From KACC-23026 sp963829575 (GTDB taxonomy: Bacteria > Bacillota > Bacilli > Bacillales > Sporolactobacillaceae), in assembly GCA_963829575.1 (NCBI GenBank), contig CAWHJF010000001.1, forward strand, positions 62,001 through 126,000: DNA of 64,000 nucleotides. The letters are read 5' to 3'. Of the stretch, positions 17,482 through 25,669 are shown piece by piece (the stretch's first letter is position 1; each line of letters starts with the position of its first letter). The position numbers and the translations under genes are program-made. The notes under the pieces are model-generated. The model did not search any database, was not told the DNA's origin, and was given only the letters and a program-made list of their open reading frames with translations.

Positions 17482-20418
17482 TTAATCCACCAAAGAAACA
17501 TATCCAGGGCGATTCCATTTACGCGTAACTTCGACACCATTTTGCGGATGGCGTTTCTTGTTCCGTGGGTTATTGAGTGGAAGTGGATTAGCGCCCTTCA
17601 CATTTAAGATTTGCATACGCACTTTCGCTTGTTTGTAGGCAGGTGTATTCGTACGCACATCGACTCCACCACCCGTTAACAAGTTGACCGCATTTTCATG
17701 ACTCACGGAATGCATCGGGACATAAATGTCATTCCCACGTACACGATCCGTGATGACCGCACGTAGTTTAATCGCCCCATAAGGCGACACCAACCGAACC
17801 AGTGTCCCTTCTTCAATGCCGCGTTCTAAAGCGAGCTCTGGCGACACTTCAACAAACACCTCAGGCAGCTTATTATTGATTCCATTCGATTTGTTCGTCA
17901 TATTCCCCTCATGGAAATGCTCAAGAAGACGACCGTTATTCAAGGTTAAGTCATATTCAGCCGGGAATTCCATAGGTGGAACATAATCGACAAGCGAAAA
18001 ACGCGCTTTTTTATCTGGGAAATTAAACCCATCTGTATACAAGAGCGGCGTGCTTACACCGTCATGGGAACCCCATGAAAAGCTTCCCCATCCCTCAAGA
18101 ACGTCATAGTCACATTGAGAGAAAAATGGTGTCAGACTTGCCATTTCAGCAAAGATTTCACTTGGATGCGTATAACCCCACTCAAATCCTAAGCGTTTTG
18201 CCAATTCCGTGATAATCCACCAGTCTGGCTTAGACTCACCAAGCGGTTCAAGGACTTGGTACAAGCGTTGAACACGACGTTCTGTATTGGTGAACGTCCC
18301 ATCTTTTTCAAGGGAAGGTGCAGCGGGTAAAATCACATCAGCAAATTGTGCGGTTTGAGATAAAAAGACGTCTTGAACGACAAGGAAGTCGAGTTGGCTT
18401 AATAACTCTTGGACATGGTTTGCATTAGAATCCACCCACGCCATGTCTTCCCCAACAATGTACATGCCTTTTAGGTCACCGCGCTCAATCGCATCGAGCA
18501 TTTGGATATTGTCTTTCCCTGGTTTTGGTGAGATTTTGACGCCATACGCTTCTTCAAAGCGAGCACGTGCCTCATCGTTTGATACATGCTGGTAACCGGG
18601 TAGCCATGGCGGCAACGTCCCCATATCACAAGCACCTTGAACATTGTTATGGCCACGAAGCGGATAAGCCCCGGCTCCAGGACGCATGTAGTTCCCTGTT
18701 GCAAGAAGAAGGTTTGATATCGCAGCGGAAGTATGGGAACCCCCTGTGTTTTGCGTCACACCCATTCCCCAACATACGACGGTTCCATCTGCATCTCGAA
18801 TCGTCCGAGCGACATTAATCAATTCTTCTTTCAAAATACCCGTCTCTTGCTCTGCGTAATCCAGAGTAAAGCGTTCGAGGTGTTTCATGAACTCAGGGAA
18901 TTGATTCACATGCTGATTGATGAACTCTGCATCATGCCATCCTTGATCAATCATGTATTTCACAACAGCGGAAATCCAAACAAAATCGGTCCCTTGTTTC
19001 GGTCTCATGAAAATATCTGCGCGCTCCGCCATTTCATGTTTGCGCAAATCAGACACAATCAATTTTTGTCCGTGCAGTTTGTGGGCCCGCTTAATACGCG
19101 TCGCAAGCACGGGATGCCCTTCTGCCGGTGCACAACCAACTAAGATGACGAGACCAGCCGATGCAATGTCCTTGATCGATCCCGCATCGCCGCCGATTCC
19201 AACCGTCGACATCAATCCATCTGAGGCGGGTGATTGACAATAACGGGAACAGTTATCCACATTATTGGTTTCAAAAATTTGTCGCGCCAATTTCTGCATG
19301 ACATAGTTTTCTTCATTGGTTATTTTTGAAGAAGAAATGAAACCTAATGCGTCACTACCAAACTCGGAGCGAATAGCACCCAATTTATCGGAAACAACAG
19401 AAAGGGCTTCATCCCATGTCGCTTCTACAAACGCATCCCCTTGGCGAATGAGCGGTGTCGTAATCCGTTCTTCACTGTTAACAAAATCCCAACCAAACTT
19501 CCCTTTTACACAGGTTGAAACGGCATTAACCGGTGCATCCGAAGACGGTTGAACTTTAAGGATTTGTCGGTCTTTTGTCCAAACTTCAAACGAACACCCA
19601 ACGCCACAGAATGTACAAACGGTCTTCGTTTTCTTTGTACGAGTGTCACGCATTGCCGCTTCAACTTCAGAAACCGCAAAAATCCCGCTATAGCTCGGTT
19701 CCACTTCTTTGACCAAATCAATCATTGGCTCAAGCAGATTGTCTTCAAGTCCTGTCATAAAACCAGCTTCACCTAGCATCGACGTCTCCATCAATGCATT
19801 ACATGGACAAACGGTTACGCATTGTCCGCAGCCGACACAAGAGGATTCGTTAATGTTAACGCCTCCATCCCAAAGCACTCGTGGACGGTCCGCCTCCCAA
19901 TCGATCATTAAGGTCTCATTCACTTGAAGGTTTTGACACACTTCCACACATTGGCCGCACGCAATACATTGATTGGGATCATAACGATAAAACGGATGAG
20001 AAAAATCAACTTCACTCGTGTCCACTTTTGGTGTATACGGATATTTCTGATGTTCAATCCCCATTAACTCCGCTGTATTATGTACCTTACAGTTTCCGTT
20101 GTTGTTATCACAGACCGTGCAATACAACAGGTGATTTTCTAAAATCCGATCCATCGCCTCGGTACGTGCTTCTTCCGCACGCCCAGCATTCAAATTAATG
20201 CGCATCCCCTCTTCAGCAACCGTCGAACACGCGCGCATCAGTTTGCCGTTCACTTCGACAATACAAGTGTCACAGGTCTGAATCGGATCCACTTCCGGCA
20301 AATAGCAAATTTGCGGATGTTCAAGCCCCGCTAAGTTAATCGCTTCAATCAGCTTGGTTCCCGGGCTAACCTCGTAAGGAAGTCCATTTATAGTGAGCTT
20401 TACCTGATCAAATGACAT
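17482..20418 (-). CDS. fdhA: NAD-type formate dehydrogenase alpha subunit, cysteine form (YrhE family)
   Basis: 978 residues from the second of two adjacent ATGs, placed best after GAGAGGGGAAAG. Domains in order: N-terminal [2Fe-2S] ferredoxin (Cys38, 49, 52, 64), the NuoG-like His/Cys [4Fe-4S] motif (HLLYCTVCDNNNGNC), two [4Fe-4S] motifs (CIACGQCVEVC and CVGCGQCVTVC), the molybdopterin-domain cluster (CTFCGVGC, Cys268-275 plus Cys303), then bis-MGD binding domains. The residue aligned with the active-site Sec of E. coli FdhF is Cys394 in NCSRYCQSP, so this enzyme does not need selenium. It oxidises formate to CO2 in the cytoplasm. FdhD, which sulfurates its cofactor, is encoded nearby. A leader with an intrinsic terminator lies upstream. 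Confidence 0.95.
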   Translation of the reverse strand: MSFDQVKLTINGLPYEVSPGTKLIEAINLAGLEHPQICYLPEVDPIQTCDTCIVEVNGKLMRACSTVAEEGMRINLNAGRAEEARTEAMDRILENHLLYCTVCDNNNGNCKVHNTAELMGIEHQKYPYTPKVDTSEVDFSHPFYRYDPNQCIACGQCVEVCQNLQVNETLMIDWEADRPRVLWDGGVNINESSCVGCGQCVTVCPCNALMETSMLGEAGFMTGLEDNLLEPMIDLVKEVEPSYSGIFAVSEVEAAMRDTRTKKTKTVCTFCGVGCSFEVWTKDRQILKVQPSSDAPVNAVSTCVKGKFGWDFVNSEERITTPLIRQGDAFVEATWDEALSVVSDKLGAIRSEFGSDALGFISSSKITNEENYVMQKLARQIFETNNVDNCSRYCQSPASDGLMSTVGIGGDAGSIKDIASAGLVILVGCAPAEGHPVLATRIKRAHKLHGQKLIVSDLRKHEMAERADIFMRPKQGTDFVWISAVVKYMIDQGWHDAEFINQHVNQFPEFMKHLERFTLDYAEQETGILKEELINVARTIRDADGTVVCWGMGVTQNTGGSHTSAAISNLLLATGNYMRPGAGAYPLRGHNNVQGACDMGTLPPWLPGYQHVSNDEARARFEEAYGVKISPKPGKDNIQMLDAIERGDLKGMYIVGEDMAWVDSNANHVQELLSQLDFLVVQDVFLSQTAQFADVILPAAPSLEKDGTFTNTERRVQRLYQVLEPLGESKPDWWIITELAKRLGFEWGYTHPSEIFAEMASLTPFFSQCDYDVLEGWGSFSWGSHDGVSTPLLYTDGFNFPDKKARFSLVDYVPPMEFPAEYDLTLNNGRLLEHFHEGNMTNKSNGINNKLPEVFVEVSPELALERGIEEGTLVRLVSPYGAIKLRAVITDRVRGNDIYVPMHSVSHENAVNLLTGGGVDVRTNTPAYKQAKVRMQILNVKGANPLPLNNPRNKKRHPQNGVEVTRKWNRPGYVSLVD

Positions 20419-20483
20419 CATCTTTCCCCTCTCTAAAAAATACTTTAATAATCCTCTCAAACTTAAATTTCACAAACAAAAAA

Positions 20484-20526
20484 CCACCACATCCCCCTTT
20501 TAAAACTAAAAAGGAGGTCGTGGTGG
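20484..20526 (-). terminator. Terminator in the leader of fdhA (possible attenuator)
   Basis: On the minus strand CCACCAC pairs with GTGGTGG, with an inner CCTCCTTTT/AAAAGGGGG stem, followed by T6. It points toward fdhA and lies between the promoter at 20642-20669 and the fdhA start, about 65 bases before the start codon. It would stop transcription before fdhA unless antiterminated, or else end a separate small transcript. Confidence 0.75.
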
Positions 20527-20546
20527 ATAAACAATTAGCAATCCTA

Positions 20547-20636
20547 CTAATCAATCATTCCGCCTATAAGTACACCATAAAACGTTAACAACACCGTATC
20601 AACGTCCCATGTTACCTGATTTTTAAAATCGTTCAT
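20547..20636 (-). CDS. Putative 29-residue leader peptide upstream of fdhA
   Basis: ATG at 20636 to TAG at 20547. The peptide begins MNDFKNQVTWDVD and ends in a hydrophobic stretch. No good ribosome-binding site: the start lies almost at the predicted transcription start, so it would be leaderless. It precedes the terminator directly. It could be a leader peptide, an independent small protein or chance. Confidence 0.3.
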   Translation of the reverse strand: MNDFKNQVTWDVDTVLLTFYGVLIGGMID

Positions 20637-20641
20637 CCAAT

Positions 20642-20669
20642 ATTATACCGATTTCCGAATGAAAAACAA
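20642..20669 (-). promoter_or_regulatory. Promoter of the fdhA leader
   Basis: Minus strand TTGTTT, 16 bases, TATAAT. The -10 is perfect, the -35 fair. Predicted start near 20635. Confidence 0.5.
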
Positions 20670-20762
20670 TCTATTTTTCTTATATATTTTTAAAAGCACC
20701 GTTTTTGAGAAATTGGTCAAACTGTTGTATAGTACTTTTATTATATATTCAAGGAGCTTTTC

Positions 20763-21104
20763 ATGAAAAAAGAAATGGCTTTCAATGACATTATCCGCAA
20801 AGTCCGTAAAGATCTTTTTGGAAAAGGCCCTGAACACATTCGTACGGTTTTTGTTGAAAACATGGCCATTACAACACTCCAAGGGAACTTGACTTCGACT
20901 GAAAAATTCATTGCACAAACTGAAGAAGGCCGGAACATGGTGCATCGAGCACGGACCCACCTCATTCAGGATCAATACAAAAAGCATGTTCCAGACGGTC
21001 TAGAAACACTTGTTGGAGCCAAACTCATCCATCTTTTTTCGGATTTCAAAGTAGATGAGGATTTAGCCGTCTCGGTTTTTGTTTTTGATTCACCCATCAT
21101 TTAA
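20763..21104 (+). CDS. DUF2294 / MpsC-like small protein
   Basis: 113 residues, ATG after AAGGAGC. The pattern RKVRKDLFGKGPEHIRTVF followed by a Thr-rich segment and a conserved VFDS end is that of the DUF2294 family, whose members include MpsC of a cation-translocating membrane-potential system in Staphylococcus. No membrane segment is visible, so it is probably a soluble partner. It is divergent from fdhA and 14 bases ahead of fdhD, so it probably shares a transcript with fdhD. Confidence 0.75.
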   Translation: MKKEMAFNDIIRKVRKDLFGKGPEHIRTVFVENMAITTLQGNLTSTEKFIAQTEEGRNMVHRARTHLIQDQYKKHVPDGLETLVGAKLIHLFSDFKVDEDLAVSVFVFDSPII

Positions 21105-21118
21105 GGAGGGACGCCCAA

Positions 21119-21916
21119 TTGGAACCAACCGCAAAAACACTCGGCAAGATCATCCACTATAAAAACGGGGGATTAACCGAAAGTGAGGACCTAATCGTTA
21201 CCGAACACCCTGTCACGATTAAATTAAACGGGGAAGAATTTGCGACGCTTGTTTGTACACCTGAGCATATTGAAGAAATGGTCATTGGATTTCTTGCTTC
21301 AGAAGGCGTCATTCAAACCTATTCCGATATCGACGATCTATGGACTCAAGAGAACGAGGGATTCGTTCATGTGAAGACCGCAAAATTCAATCCGCTTTTC
21401 CAACAATTTCATAGTAAACGTTATATTACATCATGCTGCGGAAAAAGTCGGCAGGGCTTTGTTTTTTTCAATGATGCCCGCGTCTCCAAGAAGCTACATG
21501 ATGTCCCGCTCTCGATCTCGTTCGACCAATGTTTCCAGTACATGAAGGACCTTCAAGAAAATGCGACGACGTTTAACCAAACCGGTGGAGTCCATAATGC
21601 CGCCCTCTTCAGTACAGAGGGGCTCGTCCTTTCTCGAATGGATATCGGTCGGCATAATGCGTTGGACAAAATCTATGGGTATTGTTTGGAACATAACATT
21701 ACTATGGAAGACAAGGTCGTTGCCTTCAGCGGTCGCATTTCGTCTGAAATTCTGCTTAAGGTGTCAAAGCTTGGTTGCGCCATTCTTTTATCTAAATCGG
21801 CTCCAACTGCGCTTGCTCTTGAACTCGCCGAAAATCTTGGGATTACAACGGTCGGCTTCATTCGCAAAGATTCCTGTAACGTGTACACTCATGCTCATCG
21901 AATTGTCCTAGACTGA
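21119..21916 (+). CDS. fdhD: Formate dehydrogenase accessory sulfurtransferase
   Basis: 265 residues, TTG start eight bases after GGAGGG. The conserved active-site pair is present as SCCGK (Cys106, Cys107), followed by the family regions GGVHNAAL, MDIGRHNALDKI and the C-terminal FIRKDSCNVYTHAHRI. FdhD passes sulfur from a cysteine desulfurase to the molybdenum cofactor, a step needed for formate dehydrogenase activity. It lies between the divergent fdhA and focA. Confidence 0.95.
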   Translation: MEPTAKTLGKIIHYKNGGLTESEDLIVTEHPVTIKLNGEEFATLVCTPEHIEEMVIGFLASEGVIQTYSDIDDLWTQENEGFVHVKTAKFNPLFQQFHSKRYITSCCGKSRQGFVFFNDARVSKKLHDVPLSISFDQCFQYMKDLQENATTFNQTGGVHNAALFSTEGLVLSRMDIGRHNALDKIYGYCLEHNITMEDKVVAFSGRISSEILLKVSKLGCAILLSKSAPTALALELAENLGITTVGFIRKDSCNVYTHAHRIVLD

Positions 21917-21972
21917 AACAAGTGAACCCACCCCATCGAGCAATTAGAATAAATTTTATTTGAAAATAATTC

Positions 21973-22001
21973 TTGACAAATGTTTGAACAAAAAATAAAA
22001 T
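21973..22001 (+). promoter_or_regulatory. Sigma-A promoter of the focA leader
   Basis: TTGACA (21973-21978), exactly 17 bases, then TAAAAT (21996-22001). Predicted start near 22008, which gives a 245-base leader ahead of focA. Confidence 0.8.
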
Positions 22002-22101
22002 CTGATTTGGAATCACACAATGAAAACTGTGAGACCATCTCATGCAATGTTCTCAATTTAATCGGTTTTTCTGGGTTTAGTGATCATTGATTAAGGGTAT
22101 G

Positions 22102-22154
22102 AACCAGCATGACTAGCTTTACCGAAGCGGTCCGTCTAGTTAAGCTGGTTTTTT
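22102..22154 (+). terminator. Structured terminator inside the focA leader
   Basis: AACCAGC pairs with GCTGGTT, ACTAG with CTAGT after a small internal loop, and an apical ACCG-AAG-CGGT hairpin sits on top. T6 follows. It lies 100 bases before focA and after the promoter, so full-length transcript requires read-through or antitermination. Confidence 0.75.
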
Positions 22155-22198
22155 ATACTATGGGTGGTACATGGATTGAGCGTCTCACTTTTCGATTG

Positions 22199-22212
22199 TG
22201 AAAACGCTATCA
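22199..22212 (+). promoter_or_regulatory. cre site (CcpA operator) upstream of focA
   Basis: TGAAAACGCTATCA matches the consensus TGWAANCGNTNWCA at every position. It lies downstream of the promoter and terminator and 40 bases before the focA start, a placement expected for a roadblock. Confidence 0.7.
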
Positions 22213-22252
22213 AAAATGTGTCATCCAAATACTATTCAAAGGAGGAGTTCAT

Positions 22253-23056
22253 ATGTTCCATTCACCTGCTAAAATAGCAGAAATTGCTATTGAATCTGGT
22301 GTGAAAAAGTCCAAGATGTCGGTTACTCAACTACTCATTCTTGGTTTCTTTGCCGGGGCCTTTATTGCGTTTGGATTTATGCTTGACATCAAGGTTACCT
22401 CTGGAACACCAGCGGATTGGGGCGGTTTCACGTCCTTTTTAGGCGCAGCTGTCTTCCCAATCGGTCTCGTTTTAACTATTCTTGCAGGCGGTGAACTATT
22501 AACAGGTAATATGATGACATTACCTATGGCGTGGTTCGCTAAGAAAATTAGTTTTGGTGCCTTACTACGAAATTGGATTCTTGTCCTTATTGGTAACTTT
22601 ATTGGTTCTATTTTCGTAGCTTATTTCTTTGGGCACGTTGCTCACATCACATCTGATGGAGATACTTTAGCAAAAGTTGTGGCCATTGCCAAAGCTAAAG
22701 ACGCACTCCCATTTGGGGTCGCTTTTGTATCTGCAATCGGCTGTAACTGGCTCGTTTGTTTGGCTGTTTGGCTCGCATACGGTGCACATGATTTTGCTGG
22801 TAAGATCCTTGGCATTTGGTTCCCAATCATGACCTTCGTTGCGATTGGATTCCAACACGTTGTGGCCAACATGTACGTGATTCCTTCTGCAATCTTTGAA
22901 GGACAGGTAACATGGGGCCAATATTTCCCGAACTTTGTTTCAGTCCTATTAGGTAACATTGTCGGCGGGGCCCTCTTCGTCGGTTTGGCTTACTTCATCA
23001 CCTATAAAAAGGACATTGAAAAAAGCCAAGATACTCAAGCACGTAAATCTGCCTAA
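22253..23056 (+). CDS. focA: Formate transporter, FNT family (FocA/YrhG)
   Basis: 267 residues, ATG after AAAGGAGGAG. Six membrane helices with the FNT motifs GGELLTGNMM, GCNWLVCLAVW and GFQHVVANM, including the pore His in the last. FocA proteins move formate (and sometimes nitrite or lactate) as a pentameric channel. The whole set fdhA, fdhD, focA matches the yrhD-yrhE-yrhG formate region of bacilli. Expression appears controlled by a leader terminator and a cre. Confidence 0.93.
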   Translation: MFHSPAKIAEIAIESGVKKSKMSVTQLLILGFFAGAFIAFGFMLDIKVTSGTPADWGGFTSFLGAAVFPIGLVLTILAGGELLTGNMMTLPMAWFAKKISFGALLRNWILVLIGNFIGSIFVAYFFGHVAHITSDGDTLAKVVAIAKAKDALPFGVAFVSAIGCNWLVCLAVWLAYGAHDFAGKILGIWFPIMTFVAIGFQHVVANMYVIPSAIFEGQVTWGQYFPNFVSVLLGNIVGGALFVGLAYFITYKKDIEKSQDTQARKSA

Positions 23057-23063
23057 CTAAAAA

Positions 23064-23108
23064 GGGTCTGCTTCCTCGATTTATTTGAGGAGGCTGACCT
23101 CTTTTTTT
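23064..23108 (+). terminator. Intrinsic terminator of focA
   Basis: AGGGTCTGCTTCCTC / TGAGGAGGCTGACCT imperfect stem followed by T7. Confidence 0.85.
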
Positions 23109-23177
23109 ATGTTCTCCCTACGACACCGTTCAACATTCCCCGGGAAATTTCGACACAATTCCTTTTTAAAATAACCC

Positions 23178-24125
23178 CTAAGATCGAAACCACCCCTTGT
23201 ATTTAAACCACCCAATCATCCCTACACTAATTAGGATCATAACAATCCAAACGGTTAAATACCCATATTCAGTGTGAAGTTCCGGCATGTGGTCAAAGTT
23301 CATCCCGTAAACCCCAACAATAAAGGTTAGAGGAATAAAGATCGAGGAAATAACGGTTAACGTCATCATCACTGAATTCATACGGTTTGAGTTAAGCGAA
23401 AAATAACTGTCCCGCATGTCAGCGGTCATATCACGACTCGAATCAATGATTTCGGTTAAACGTAATAAGTGGTCATAAATGTCGTTGAAATAGGCTTTAT
23501 GTGCGCTAATTTCTTCTAAGCGTTCAGAATTTAACATCCGATATAAGAGCTCCCGCATCGATTGGAAAGAACGCCGCAATTTTAACAAATCTTTCCGCAT
23601 ATCAAACAGTTGATCAATCAAATCTCCGTTCATTCGCTCTTCCATCTCATCTTCCAAATCATTTAACTGATCCTCTATTCGATAAGCAGCAGGAAAATAG
23701 AGATCGACGATTTTGTCCAACACATGATAAAGAATTAAGGACGGGCTTTTTCGTTTCATTTTCGTGATTCGCTCCCATACATCCTCAATTTCTGTTATAG
23801 GGGTTTGGTGAAAGGTGACGACATAATTAGAAGAGACAAAGAGGTCGACTTCGCTCGCATCCAATGTTTGTTGATCTAAAACATGAAAGACATAAAAATT
23901 GTAATCCTCATAATAATCCAACTTAGGCCGCTGCAAAAAATGCATACAATCCTCAATCGCCAATGGATGAAAATGAAAAAAAGAATCGAGAAGATCTGCT
24001 TCCTCGCTTGATGGAGAAGAAAAATCCACCCAATACCATTTGATATTTTTTTCATTTAATTCATGAAGGTCAAGATCACGTAAGATCTCACCTGTATGGG
24101 TAAGTGCAAGACTGTTTATGGTCAT
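23178..24125 (-). CDS. corA: CorA-family magnesium/cobalt transporter
   Basis: 315 residues. A long soluble N-terminal domain with an acidic coiled-coil region (about 150-240) is followed by two C-terminal membrane helices, with the YGMN signature between them (VGVYGMNF). It ends in a basic KGWF tail. CorA pentamers admit Mg2+ down the membrane potential. Stands alone; divergent from the MFS gene. Confidence 0.92.
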   Translation of the reverse strand: MTINSLALTHTGEILRDLDLHELNEKNIKWYWVDFSSPSSEEADLLDSFFHFHPLAIEDCMHFLQRPKLDYYEDYNFYVFHVLDQQTLDASEVDLFVSSNYVVTFHQTPITEIEDVWERITKMKRKSPSLILYHVLDKIVDLYFPAAYRIEDQLNDLEDEMEERMNGDLIDQLFDMRKDLLKLRRSFQSMRELLYRMLNSERLEEISAHKAYFNDIYDHLLRLTEIIDSSRDMTADMRDSYFSLNSNRMNSVMMTLTVISSIFIPLTFIVGVYGMNFDHMPELHTEYGYLTVWIVMILISVGMIGWFKYKGWFRS

Positions 24126-24345
24126 AAAAAAATTCCCTTTCGATAAGGACTTGTCTTGTCAAAACCTATCACAGCCCTCTTGATTTATCAAGTCCAACTA
24201 CTAGGACAAGTTGTATAAATGAGATTCCCTTTTCAGGTCGGAGTCAAACCTCTACGTGAAGAAAATGGGTTGGTCCATCATTTTATCCCTAGGCATGTCT
24301 ATTTTACCACTTAAAATCATACATTTTTTGGTGGAGGCGAAACCA

Positions 24346-25506
24346 ATGAAACCAGACCAAAAAGGACTCTTTTCTGTATTCCTTGTTACATTTTTAATGG
24401 CCTTAAGTTTGCATATCCAAATTCCTGTGTTTACCCCTTTCGCTGTAGCCCTTGGAGCATCGAGTTTTTTTGTCAGTATTATCTTAAGCACCTCCTCTTT
24501 CACAAGTTTTGCTGGTCATCTTCTTGCTGGACCCATTATTGACAAATTTGGTAAAAAAGGATTTATTGTGGCCCCGTTATTTATCTCTGCTGTTCTGATT
24601 ACGGGCTATGCGTACATAAGTAGTCCCTCAATGCTTCTTCTTCTTAGAGTGGTCGATTCGTTTGTCTTGGCTTTCTTAGGCCCAGCGGCTTTGTCTCTCG
24701 TGTCCTCCTATGCGACAACAAGTCGAAGACAAGGTAAAAATATGGCCTTACATAGCCTTATGTTCACAATAGCCAATATCTTAGCTCCAGTAATAGGTGG
24801 CTACTTAGATACCCTGTATGGCTATAAAGAAACCTTTCACATTGTTGGCATTTCGTTGTTCATCGCGGGAGCCATTGCACTTCTGTTTATCAAAAATGTA
24901 GAAGAGGTTGTCCCTCATATAAAAGGTTCTGCTGGTTTCAAAGCGATTCTAAAGCGAAAAGGCATTGTCCCTCTAATGATTGTCGGTTTTGCAATTATGT
25001 ATGGGACCGGTACGCTCTTTTATGAGCTGCCCTTCCTAACCGTAGAACAGGGAATTTCAACAGCTGAGACTGGAAAGCTCTTTAGTCTGATGGGCCTTGG
25101 TACCCTTTGTGTCCTCTTATTGTTTGGACTTCAACGCTTGTCCGCTCTGTTCCGCACGACTGTTGGTTTGATGCTCCTCAGTCTTTTCTACTTCCAGATG
25201 GCCACTGGCATCGGCCACCTTCATCTTGGGACGACCTTGTTTGGTATGGGCGCCGTCTTTGGCCTTTTGTTCCCAGCCCTTAAAACCTTACTCTCAGAGC
25301 GGGTTGGTAAAGCTCAATACGGGACGGCATTCGGCTTGCTTTCCGCAATGTTTTCACTAGGCTTCATATTAAGCTCACTTGTATCCGGCGCTATTCGTCA
25401 CACCCTCTCACCTTATTTTCTAGCTTTCTTAGTCGTAATGATTGCTGCAATCTATGTCATTTCTGACCACATCAAACAAAAAAGCCCCCACACAGAATTC
25501 GTTTGA
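24346..25506 (+). CDS. MFS efflux transporter (12-TM)
   Basis: 386 residues from ATG at 24346, with GTGGAGGCG upstream; an in-frame extension to 24256 lacks a site. Twelve hydrophobic segments with the loop 2-3 motif region AGPIIDKFGKKG. It belongs to the drug:H+ antiporter-1 type. Substrate unknown. Confidence 0.8.
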   Translation: MKPDQKGLFSVFLVTFLMALSLHIQIPVFTPFAVALGASSFFVSIILSTSSFTSFAGHLLAGPIIDKFGKKGFIVAPLFISAVLITGYAYISSPSMLLLLRVVDSFVLAFLGPAALSLVSSYATTSRRQGKNMALHSLMFTIANILAPVIGGYLDTLYGYKETFHIVGISLFIAGAIALLFIKNVEEVVPHIKGSAGFKAILKRKGIVPLMIVGFAIMYGTGTLFYELPFLTVEQGISTAETGKLFSLMGLGTLCVLLLFGLQRLSALFRTTVGLMLLSLFYFQMATGIGHLHLGTTLFGMGAVFGLLFPALKTLLSERVGKAQYGTAFGLLSAMFSLGFILSSLVSGAIRHTLSPYFLAFLVVMIAAIYVISDHIKQKSPHTEFV

Positions 25507-25514
25507 ATTTCGGG

Positions 25515-25580
25515 AACTGAGGTAAGCCTTCTGTTCCCGTAACAAGCCGCGCAATCCATTTGGGGAACTGAAGACTAAAA
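25515..25580. repeat. GGGAACT/GTTCCC repeat, copy 1
   Basis: TTCGGGAACTGAG, then GTTCCCGTAACA, then GGGGAACTGAAG within 65 bases. The same words occur at 50135-50250. Confidence 0.4.
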
Positions 25581-25616
25581 AAAGAGAATACCTAGACAAA
25601 CAAGGTTTCTCTTTAC

Positions 25617-25649
25617 TAAAAGAGGCTGACTAAAAAGTCAGCCTCTTTT
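25617..25649. terminator. Bidirectional terminator between MFS and histidine kinase
   Basis: AAAAGAGGCTGAC / GTCAGCCTCTTTT palindrome between convergent genes. Confidence 0.85.
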
Positions 25650-25669
25650 GTATATTTACTCGATTCCCT

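Noticed and set aside
18567..19143. Several plus-strand frames inside fdhA
   Set aside because: Antisense shadows of a high-confidence gene; no RBS.
20416..20760. Molybdenum cofactor (Moco) riboswitch before fdhA
   Set aside because: None of the conserved Moco core words was seen; only a plain terminator hairpin and a promoter.
22002..22252. ZTP/pfl riboswitch before focA
   Set aside because: The conserved ZTP core (CCGNCUGGGC and its pseudoknot partner) is absent; GGTCCGTCTAG is only a partial resemblance.
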